Below are positions 57,429 through 64,000 of a stretch of 64,000 nucleotides of DNA, in pieces. The position numbers and the translations under genes are program-made. Location: NCBI RefSeq assembly GCF_020091405.1, contig NZ_CP081903.1, forward strand, positions 4,836,501 to 4,900,500, given 5' to 3'. This stretch comes from Bacteroides cellulosilyticus. Lineage in GTDB: Bacteria > Bacteroidota > Bacteroidia > Bacteroidales > Bacteroidaceae. Within the stretch, counting starts at the first letter, position 1. Every line of letters begins with the position of its first letter. The notes beneath the pieces are model-generated. The model had not been told where the DNA came from and made no database searches. It saw only the letters and a list, made by a program, of their open reading frames with translations.

Positions 57429-58871
57429 TTACTGAGCACTTCCTTTCTTATTAGCAGATTCGACAATAGGGATAGAACCGTTGGTCTGTGCCGGTGCAAC
57501 AATTCGTATATTTTCGGGTGCGATGGTGATGCCGACACGGTCGCCGTCGTCCCAGACGTCAGTGGTGTCTACAAAGATATCCTCGTCCCAATCGGTAAAC
57601 ACGGTGAGATGGTAATGGTTTCCTTTATAAAGGATGAATTTTACTTCGCCCGTCAGATGACCGTCTTCTTCGTTATCTTCGAGGATGACGTTCCGAAAAT
57701 CTATTTCTACGAGGACAAAACTGCCAGGTTCGATGTCCTGCACTTCGGCACACTCAAAGGTATAACCGAGGAATTCGACGTGTGTGGTGTCTATGAGCTT
57801 GCCTTCGAAGCTGTTGCAGGTGCGTTCTTTCTTCATAACGTGAATGTCGAAAGGTTTCACGAGCAGACCGACTTCCCGTCCGGCTTCGAAACTGTGATAG
57901 TCCTGCACCATGAATTCGTAGCCCTCATTAGTCTGTACCATCATTTCGTAATGCACGCCTTTGAAGATGCAGGAGGTGACAGTGCCTATCAGTTGGGCGG
58001 CGGCAGAAGGCTCGAATATATAGATGTCTTCGGGACGGATGACTACATCGACGGGAGTGTTTTCGCCAAAGCCCTTGTCGACACATTCAAATTCGTGTCC
58101 GGCAAAGGATACGGCTTTGTCCTGAAGCATGAGGCCGTTCAGGATGTTACTTTCTCCGATGAAATCGGCAACGAAAGAGTTGATAGGTTCGTTGTAGATG
58201 TCTGTCGGGGTGCCTATTTGCTGGATGCGGCCTTCGCTCATCACGACGATGGTGTCGCTCAGAGTAAGGGCTTCTTCCTGGTCGTGGGTGACGTAGACGA
58301 AGGTGATTCCGAGCTTCTGGTGCATCTCTTTCAACTCCATCTGCATGTCTTTGCGCATTTTGAGGTCGAGGGCGGCAAGGGGCTCGTCCAGTAACAGCAC
58401 TTCGGGTTCGTTGACGATGGCACGGGCGATGGCAACACGTTGCTGCTGTCCGCCGGAGAGGGAATCGACGTCACGGTCTTCGTAATCCGTCATACCTACC
58501 ATGCGGAGGGCTTGTTTCACTTTCTTGCCAATGGTGGCTTCGGGCATCTTTTTGAGCTTCAGTCCGAAAGCGATGTTGTTGTACACGTTGAGGTGGGGGA
58601 AAAGGGCATACTTCTGAAAGACGGTATTCACCGGACGTTGGTGTGGCGGTGTTTGCGTGATGTCTTTTCCGGCAATGGTGATGATACCTTCCGAGGCGGT
58701 CTGGAAACCGGCTATCAGGCGCAACAAAGTAGTCTTGCCGCAGCCGGAGGGGCCCAATATCGTTACAAATTCGCCCTTACGGACAGAGAGGTTTACATCA
58801 TTCAGTACGGCTTTGTCTCCGAAGTATTTCGATACGTGCTCTACACCGATGATGCAGTCAGACTTTTGCAT
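57429..58871 (-). CDS. potA: Spermidine/putrescine ABC transporter ATPase
   Basis: 480 aa, about 100 longer than E. coli PotA. Walker [19 protein letters not shown]-loop [21 protein letters not shown], signature [14 protein letters not shown], Walker [13 protein letters not shown]. The C-terminal third holds two consecutive TOBE-like regulatory parts ([14 protein letters not shown] near residue 270 and [15 protein letters not shown] near 450), which explains the length. First gene of potABCD; a -7 box lies at 58938-58945. Confidence 0.94.
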   Translation of the reverse strand: MQKSDCIIGVEHVSKYFGDKAVLNDVNLSVRKGEFVTILGPSGCGKTTLLRLIAGFQTASEGIITIAGKDITQTPPHQRPVNTVFQKYALFPHLNVYNNIAFGLKLKKMPEATIGKKVKQALRMVGMTDYEDRDVDSLSGGQQQRVAIARAIVNEPEVLLLDEPLAALDLKMRKDMQMELKEMHQKLGITFVYVTHDQEEALTLSDTIVVMSEGRIQQIGTPTDIYNEPINSFVADFIGESNILNGLMLQDKAVSFAGHEFECVDKGFGENTPVDVVIRPEDIYIFEPSAAAQLIGTVTSCIFKGVHYEMMVQTNEGYEFMVQDYHSFEAGREVGLLVKPFDIHVMKKERTCNSFEGKLIDTTHVEFLGYTFECAEVQDIEPGSFVLVEIDFRNVILEDNEEDGHLTGEVKFILYKGNHYHLTVFTDWDEDIFVDTTDVWDDGDRVGITIAPENIRIVAPAQTNGSIPIVESANKKGSAQ

Positions 58872-58937
58872 AAGCGTTATTAAGTGTTTAACCTAAAACT
58901 AATAGAACGAATTCTGCCTTTCTAAAAAAAGCGGGGA

Positions 58938-58945
58938 CAAAGGTA
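58938..58945 (-). promoter_or_regulatory. -7 box for potABCD
   Basis: CAAAGGTA reads TACCTTTG on the minus strand, 67 bases upstream of potA. Confidence 0.45.
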
Positions 58946-59152
58946 GGGAATAAATTGGGAAAATGAATCAAATTCAACTACTAATTCACATTATTATGTG
59001 GCTTGTCGTTTTTGTACTTCCCTCGGTTACGGTACGTCAGCGCTGCTGATACGCGATCTTTCTTGCGGGGCTGGTTTACTATATTTATGGTATGTAAGAA
59101 TGAGAAGAATAAAAAAAGAAAAAATAAAAGTCGGAAAAACCAACCTAAATAC

Positions 59153-59183
59153 TTGACTTCGCCTTTCGGATGTCGTATCTTTG
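59153..59183 (+). promoter_or_regulatory. Promoter of candidate small RNA
   Basis: TTGAC at 59153-59157 (-33-like) and TATCTTTG at 59176-59183. The start would be near 59190. Confidence 0.6.
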
Positions 59184-59189
59184 CAGGGT

Positions 59190-59287
59190 AGTTGATAATA
59201 GAGAATTCATACAACTTGTTTTCTAAGATAATAATAGACGAAAAATAAGAAAGGCGGTAATTTCAATAGGAAATTATTGCCTTTCTT
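59190..59287 (+). ncRNA. Candidate ~100-nt small RNA
   Basis: No open frame follows the promoter. The transcript would end in a strong hairpin: AAGAAAGGC and TAATTTC (59247-59264) pair with GGAAATTA and GCCTTTCTT (59269-59287) with one internal mismatch; it ends in TTTCTTGTT. It is divergent from potA and 350 bases upstream of the DUF3791 gene. A further perfect 12-bp hairpin (TTCCTGTTATTC/GAATAACAGGAA, 59366-59398) lies downstream. I see no gene in the rest of 58946-59634. Confidence 0.5.
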
Positions 59288-59596
59288 GTTGATATTTATC
59301 GGATCTGGGCTTAAAAGAGCCTTTTTACGTTTTTAATAAACGTTGAGCACATTCTTTAAAAAACGTTCCTGTTATTCTTTAAAAACGAATAACAGGAAGC
59401 TGAATAAAGCAGAAAAATGCCTGTGATTTGTCTATATTTGAGACTGTGATAAGAACCTTTGGTATTCTGTTGATATGTGTTGGTTGGTAAATTGTTTACA
59501 CAATGGATGCTCGAAAATGCCATTTTGAATACATGAATATTTAAAAATTGATAGTAAATGGGTGCAGAAAGAGTAATAAATCATAGAAATAATGAT

Positions 59597-59604
59597 TATC
59601 TTTG
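59597..59604 (+). promoter_or_regulatory. -7 box for DUF3791 gene
   Basis: TATCTTTG, 30 bases before the ATG at 59635. Confidence 0.45.
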
Positions 59605-59634
59605 TGATGTTTCATTGCTAAAAAGAATACTTTT

Positions 59635-59859
59635 ATGGATTTTAGTGTTAAGGATAAAATAGAGTATATTGTAGCTCTGATTAGTGAGTTTGCTAAGCTA
59701 CATTCGCTTGCTCCCAGTCAGGCATACCGTTATCTGGATCGGTATAAAGCTATTGATTTCATAGATAAACACTATGGTATTGCTCATACACAACGTTTTG
59801 AGGATGTAATATCAGATATTACGGTTTATTGTCAACGTTTTGGAGGGGCAATAAAATGA
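59635..59859 (+). CDS. DUF3791 domain protein
   Basis: 74 aa. The sequence YIVALISEFAKLHSLAPSQAYRYLDRYKAIDFIDKHYGIAHTQRFEDVISDITVYCQRFGG fits the small helical DUF3791 family. Family members usually form gene pairs or triplets with DUF3990 genes, a toxin-antitoxin-like layout of unproven role. The stop overlaps the ATG of the DUF3990-like frame (ATGA). The gene itself looks intact, but its partner is broken. Confidence 0.75.
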   Translation: MDFSVKDKIEYIVALISEFAKLHSLAPSQAYRYLDRYKAIDFIDKHYGIAHTQRFEDVISDITVYCQRFGGAIK

Positions 59860-60055
59860 TTCTTTATCATGGTACAACTGTAGATATTAAGGAAATTGAT
59901 CTTCAAAAATCAAAACCTAATCTGCATTGCGTACTCTGTATACATCGGATACGTATGCAAAATTGCAGGATACTAAAACCGGACTTTATTTTCAGAGTCC
60001 TCGCTATGTGTATGACTTTCTGAGGAATGAAATTAAAACTGGTAAAATGTCATAG
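59856..60055 (+). pseudogene. Broken DUF3990-like gene fused to a second fragment
   Basis: The first 22 codons (ILYHGTTVDIKEIDLQKSKPN) are the start of a DUF3990 protein, normally ~160 aa. After about 59925 the sequence changes: the original frame runs on without family likeness to 60023, while another frame reads LYTSDTYAKLQDTKTGLYFQ and PRYVYDFLRNEIKTGKMS, stopping at 60055. That looks like the end of a DUF3791-type or related neighbour. A deletion that removed the middle of the module explains both pieces. Confidence 0.6.
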
Positions 60056-60084
60056 CTGACAGAAGCTATATATTATTATGGATT

Positions 60085-60122
60085 CGCCCCGCCAATTCTT
60101 TGCAAAGAGAATGGGTGGGGCG
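60085..60122. terminator. Hairpin between DUF3990 remnant and asnB
   Basis: CGCCCC 60085-60090 with GGGGCG 60117-60122 and inner ATTCT/AGAAT. It lies between convergent genes and can serve either strand; a short T-rich stretch (TTCATTATTAT) follows on plus. Confidence 0.5.
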
Positions 60123-60148
60123 CCTTCATTATTATCAGTAAAGATGCA

Positions 60149-61843
60149 TTACCTGGCATACGTTGCCTCGTGCACATCTGCCACCGCCCGTCCGCTCGGA
60201 TCATTTTTCCCTTGCAACGTGGCATCCCAGGCGAGTGCTTCAGCAGTAGAGCAAGCCACGCTCGGCACACTGGGCACGCTTCGGGCAGCCGACTGACTGG
60301 GGAAGTGTTCTTCGAAAATGCTACGATAGTAATATTCCTCCTTATTCTGTGGCGGATTGATGGGAAACCGTTCGGCGGCATGTTCCATCTGATGGTCGGT
60401 GACGGCGGCCGAAGTAATGGCCTTCAATGTATCAATCCAATTGTAACCGACGCCATCGGAGAATTGCTCTTTTTGCCGCCAGGCAACACTTTGAGGAAGC
60501 ATATCTTGAAAAGCTTCGCGCACAATGCGTTTCTCCACTTCTTTGCCCGGACACATCTTGACGGCAGGGCTGAGGTTCATTGCTACATCCAGGAATTCTT
60601 TATCGAGGAAGGGAACACGACCTTCCACACCCCAGGCAGAAAGGCTCTTATTGGCACGCAGACAGTCGTACAGGTGCAATTTGGAGAGCTTACGGATCGT
60701 TTCTTCGTGGAAAGCCTGCGGTGTGGGGGCTTTGTGGAAGTAGAGATAACCACCAAAAACCTCATCGGCACCTTCACCACTAAGCACCATCTTGATACCC
60801 ATAGACTTGATGACACGTGCCAACAGGTACATCGGTGTGGAGGCACGCACAGTGGTAACATCGTATGTTTCGATAAAGTAGATGACATCACGCAAGGCAT
60901 CGAGTCCTTCCTGAATGGTATAATTGATTTCATGGTGAACAGTGCCGATGTATTCCGCCACTTCACGGGCTTTAATCAAATCCGGTGCACCGCGCAGGCC
61001 GACGGCGAAGGAGTGGAGTTGAGGCCACCAGGCTTCGCTCTGGTTATCAGTTTCAATGCGCTTGCGGGCATACTTCCTGGCAATGGCGGAGATGACGGAA
61101 GAGTCGAGGCCACCACTGAGCAGAACACCGTAAGGAACATCGGACATTAACTGGCGTTGCACGGCAGCTTCAAGGGCGAGTTTTACGCTGTTGATTTCTG
61201 GTTGGGTAGCCCGGCGGGCGGTGGTGTCATTGGCTTTGACGGCGGCATAATCGGTCCAGGGACGTTGATACCAACGGTGCATTTTTCCTTCACGTCCCCA
61301 GAAGTAATGTCCGGGCAGAAAAGGCTCGTAGGTATCACAGAAACCTTCGAGAGCTTTCAGTTCGCTACCGACGTAGATATGTCCCTGGTCGTCACGACCG
61401 ATATAAAGAGGGATTACCCCGATAGGGTCACGGGCAATCAGATAATCGTCTGCTTCCTCATCGTAAAGGGCAAAGGCGAAGATACCGTTTAATTCTTCGA
61501 GGAAATGAATGCCTTTATCCTTATATAATGCGAGGATGACTTCACAATCTGATCCTGTACGGAAAGCATATTTGCCGGCGTAGCGGGAACGGATTTCCCG
61601 ATGATTATAGATCTCACCGTTGACGGCAAGGATTTGCTTGCCATCCGGAGAGTACAAAGGTTGTCCGCCACTTTCCGGATCAACGATAGAAAGACGTTCG
61701 TGAGCCAGGATGGCACTGCCGCCTACATAAATACCACTCCAGTCCGGTCCGCGATGACGGATTTTCTGCGCCATTCGAAGCGCCTTATTTCTCAATTCCT
61801 GGGATTGAGATTTGATATTGAAGATACCTACGATTCCACACAT
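60149..61843 (-). CDS. asnB: Asparagine synthase (glutamine-hydrolysing)
   Basis: 564 aa. The N-terminal Cys of MCGIVGIFN is the glutaminase nucleophile; class II amidotransferase domain to ~190 (HRGPDWSG, VNGEIYNHREIR, GSDCEVILALY). Synthetase domain: PYGVLLSGGLDSSVISAIA (ATP pyrophosphatase loop), VLSGEGADEVFGGYLYF, and RVPFLDKEFLDVAM. It makes asparagine from aspartate and glutamine. It follows gltD by 19 bases, in one operon gltB-gltD-asnB. Confidence 0.95.
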   Translation of the reverse strand: MCGIVGIFNIKSQSQELRNKALRMAQKIRHRGPDWSGIYVGGSAILAHERLSIVDPESGGQPLYSPDGKQILAVNGEIYNHREIRSRYAGKYAFRTGSDCEVILALYKDKGIHFLEELNGIFAFALYDEEADDYLIARDPIGVIPLYIGRDDQGHIYVGSELKALEGFCDTYEPFLPGHYFWGREGKMHRWYQRPWTDYAAVKANDTTARRATQPEINSVKLALEAAVQRQLMSDVPYGVLLSGGLDSSVISAIARKYARKRIETDNQSEAWWPQLHSFAVGLRGAPDLIKAREVAEYIGTVHHEINYTIQEGLDALRDVIYFIETYDVTTVRASTPMYLLARVIKSMGIKMVLSGEGADEVFGGYLYFHKAPTPQAFHEETIRKLSKLHLYDCLRANKSLSAWGVEGRVPFLDKEFLDVAMNLSPAVKMCPGKEVEKRIVREAFQDMLPQSVAWRQKEQFSDGVGYNWIDTLKAITSAAVTDHQMEHAAERFPINPPQNKEEYYYRSIFEEHFPSQSAARSVPSVPSVACSTAEALAWDATLQGKNDPSGRAVADVHEATYAR

Positions 61844-61862
61844 GATGCTTAGTGATTAGGGG

Positions 61863-63200
61863 TTAATTTAAATACTTGTCTATCCGTTCTGCCACTCTCC
61901 GTCCGTCCGCCAGTGCATGCACCACAAGGCTGGCGCCACGTGCCGCATCACCTGCTACGAACACATTTTCCGGAAATTCCGGTTGTTCCGGTTTCAGGAA
62001 GCCCATGGCCAGAAGTACCATATCGGCGTCTATCACTTCCTTCTTTCCGGTAGGCTTCATGGTAGGGCGTCCGCCATCCTGAGCCGGAATCCATTCCACT
62101 TCTTCCACCTCTACACCGCAGACTTTTCCATTCTTGCCAATAAACTGATTGGATGCCAGCGACCAGCGACGCGTGCAACCTTCTTCGTGACTTGAAGTCG
62201 TCTTCAGCACAATGGGCCATTGCGGCCAAGGAGTAGCGTCATTATGACCTACGGGAGGCTGTGGCATGATTTCAATCTGTGTCACACTCACGGCTCCCTG
62301 GCGGATACTCGTACCGATGCAATCCGATCCTGTATCACCGCCACCGATGACGAGAACCCGTTTGCCCTTGGCATTTACCAGACGGTCTTTGGGGAACGTT
62401 TCTCCATCGAGGATATGATTTTGCTGGGACAGCATTTCGAGGGCAAGATAAATACCTTTCAGTTCGCGTCCGGGAATATTGAGGTCACGTGCCTGTGGCG
62501 TCCCGGTGCAGATGCAGTAGGCATCAAAGCCGGCAGGGAGTTTCTGTACATCTACCGTTACGCCCATTTCGAACTTGATGCCTTCGGCTTCAAGCACTCC
62601 CATCCGGCGGTCGATTACTGCTTTATCGAGTTTAAAATTAGGAATACCATAGCGCAGTAATCCGCCGGGCATGGGTTTGCTGTCAAAAAGAGTCACTTCA
62701 TAGCCTTTAGTATTCAGCCGGCAGGCAGCGGAGAGTCCCGCAGGACCTGCACCGATGATGGCAACCCGCTTTCCATTACGTTGGGGCTGAATGGGCACGA
62801 TGTAACCTTCGCGAAAAGCCGCTTCGGCAATAGCTGCCTCGTTTTCACGAATGGTGACAGGCTCATCACACGAAAGCTTCAGTACACACGACTTTTCACA
62901 AAGTGCTGGACAGATGCGTCCGGTAAATTCGGGGAAGTCGTTTGTGGCGGTGAGCACTTCGTATGCTTCGCGCCATTTACCTTTATAAAGTGCATCCTGA
63001 AATTCAGGTTGTTTATTGCCCAACGGGCATGCCCAGTGACAGAAGGGTACACCGCAATCCATGCAACGTGATGCCTGGAGTTTGCGTTCGTGACTGTTTA
63101 AAGTTTGCTCCACCTGACTGAAGTCGGTGATACGTTCGTGGACAGGACGGTATCCCGCTTCCTGTCGTGGTATGTTTAAGAATGCTTTTGGATTTCCCAT
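61863..63200 (-). CDS. gltD: Glutamate synthase (NADPH) small subunit
   Basis: 445 aa. N-terminal Cys clusters for 4Fe-4S centres: CMDCGVPFCHWACPLGN and CPALCEKSC. FAD site VAIIGAGPAGLSAACRLNTKGYEVTLFD, NADPH site VLVIGGGDTGSDCIGTSIRQGA, and VFVAGDAARGASLVVHALADGR near the end. It feeds electrons to GltB. The stop is followed by a short GTGATTAG-type repeat (61846-61862) before asnB. Confidence 0.95.
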   Translation of the reverse strand: MGNPKAFLNIPRQEAGYRPVHERITDFSQVEQTLNSHERKLQASRCMDCGVPFCHWACPLGNKQPEFQDALYKGKWREAYEVLTATNDFPEFTGRICPALCEKSCVLKLSCDEPVTIRENEAAIAEAAFREGYIVPIQPQRNGKRVAIIGAGPAGLSAACRLNTKGYEVTLFDSKPMPGGLLRYGIPNFKLDKAVIDRRMGVLEAEGIKFEMGVTVDVQKLPAGFDAYCICTGTPQARDLNIPGRELKGIYLALEMLSQQNHILDGETFPKDRLVNAKGKRVLVIGGGDTGSDCIGTSIRQGAVSVTQIEIMPQPPVGHNDATPWPQWPIVLKTTSSHEEGCTRRWSLASNQFIGKNGKVCGVEVEEVEWIPAQDGGRPTMKPTGKKEVIDADMVLLAMGFLKPEQPEFPENVFVAGDAARGASLVVHALADGRRVAERIDKYLN

Positions 63201-63257
63201 TATACTATTCTTTAGTTTGACTAAGTAAATGTTTGTAATTAGTTTGTTTGCATAATT

Positions 63258-63302
63258 AAGTAGGCGATTAAACGGTAATTGTCAATCGTCAATTGTCAAC
63301 TG
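63258..63302. repeat. CAATTGTCAAT-type low-complexity repeat
   Basis: GGTAATTGTCAATCGTCAATTGTCAACTGCCAATT in the gltB-gltD spacer: three 10-base words of the same kind. Related to the CGATTTA-type repeats near trpD and glnK. Confidence 0.45.
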
Positions 63303-63308
63303 CCAATT

Positions 63309-64000
63309 CTAATAATCTCTCTGCATCTCTGCAATCTTCTGTTGCAGTTTCCGCATTTGCTCCTCTTGTAGTACCTTCTTGTACTCGATGGGGACTATCT
63401 GGATAAACTCATCCACATATCGGTTCCAGTCATCAAGTAGGGTGCGTGCCAGATTGGAGCCTGTATAGAGGTAGTGCTGACGGATGAGTTCGTGCAACTC
63501 CTTACGATAGGATGCTTCTTCGATGAGGCTTAGTTCTACCATTTCCATGTTACAGAAATAATCGAAGTTTCCATCCTTATTCCATACATAAGCTACACCA
63601 CCCGACATACCGGCTGCGAAGTTGCGCCCTGTTGAACCGAGGACTACCACACGACCGCCCGTCATGTACTCGCAACAATGATCGCCTACACCCTCTACTA
63701 CGGCAATGGCACCGGAATTGCGGACAGCAAAACGTTCGCCTACGCGCCCATTGATGTAAACTTCACCGCTAGTTGCACCATAGAGCAAGGTATTTCCTGC
63801 AATCGTATTCTTTTCGGCCTGGAAGTTAGAGCGTACCGGAGGCAACACGGCAATCCGTCCGCCCGAAAGACCTTTGCCGAGGTAATCGTTCGCTTCACCT
63901 TCCAGCTTGAAGTTGACACCCGGTACAAGGAAGGCACCGAAACTTTGTCCTGCAGAACCTTTGAACTTTACGTTCAACGTATGTTCCGGCAATCCCGCTT
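63309..64000 (-). CDS. gltB: Glutamate synthase large subunit, C-terminal part (cut by window end)
   Basis: The frame is open to the window edge; 230 codons are visible. It is the C-terminal beta-helix of Glt[111 protein letters not shown]. The glutaminase and FMN domains lie outside. It is upstream of gltD, in the normal order. Confidence 0.95.
   Translation of the reverse strand, partial: AGLPEHTLNVKFKGSAGQSFGAFLVPGVNFKLEGEANDYLGKGLSGGRIAVLPPVRSNFQAEKNTIAGNTLLYGATSGEVYINGRVGERFAVRNSGAIAVVEGVGDHCCEYMTGGRVVVLGSTGRNFAAGMSGGVAYVWNKDGNFDYFCNMEMVELSLIEEASYRKELHELIRQHYLYTGSNLARTLLDDWNRYVDEFIQIVPIEYKKVLQEEQMRKLQQKIAEMQRDY

Overview
The window looks like a chromosomal segment of a Bacteroides species. 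The signs are Bacteroidetes promoters (TAnnTTTG -7 boxes, several exact TTTG-N19-TAnnTTTG), a type III glutamine synthetase, LruC-domain lipoproteins, a 'smalltalk' mini-protein, DUF4248, and Bacteroides-style amidase and HU genes. Species cannot be fixed from the sequence. No rRNA, tRNA, CRISPR array or transposase was found.

Layout: (1) 0-4.1 kb, plus strand: the C-terminal part of a LruC/DUF4114 protein, a di-haem cytochrome c peroxidase lipoprotein, a probable ~300-nt non-coding RNA with its own promoter and terminator, and a membrane GT2. (2) 4.1-5.1 kb: a gene-poor spacer. (3) 5.1-10.5 kb, mostly minus: a phage-like module (DUF4373/DnaD-like protein, T7 gp4-like primase-helicase, DUF4248, HU-like protein, smalltalk, amidase), preceded by a small gene with an A8 frameshift. 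(4) 10.5-27.8 kb: an exopolysaccharide/capsule locus with eight glycosyltransferases including an alpha-1,2-fucosyltransferase-like protein, a flippase, a Wzy/ligase-like protein, a Wzc-like protein, a short TolC-like protein, an initiating sugar transferase and a stand-alone response regulator. (5) 28-34 kb: two large paralogous LruC lipoproteins with a LruC pseudogene remnant between them. (6) 34-42.3 kb: ansA and the full operon trpB-E-G-D-C-F-A, with a leader peptide carrying three consecutive Trp codons and an attenuator. (7) 42.3-45.8 kb: secreted proteins, a 35-aa membrane protein, a DUF308/HdeD protein and an S37 peptidase. (8) 46-53.2 kb: glnN, amtB, glnK, a TorF-like outer-membrane protein, dapL and dapF. 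(9) 53.6-58.9 kb: a GDPD and potABCD. (10) 59-64 kb: a small RNA candidate, a decayed DUF3791/DUF3990 pair, and asnB, gltD and gltB (cut by the window edge).

The right half is dominated by nitrogen and amino-acid supply: ammonium uptake and sensing, GS, GOGAT, Asn synthetase, asparaginase, Trp, lysine/DAP and polyamine import. The left half is surface chemistry, with a phage-derived replication/lysis-like module beside the polysaccharide genes as is common in Bacteroides.

The most unusual non-genic signal is a repeat family found three times: 22-bp-phased units (core AATGCCACACTTCA), two or three in one orientation then three or four in the other, with the same 19-bp gap between the central cores. 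Other low-complexity inverted repeats (ATGAAGAAT, GTGATTAG, GCTACGA and CGATTTA types) sit directly on stop codons in the right half and sometimes supply the last codons of a gene.
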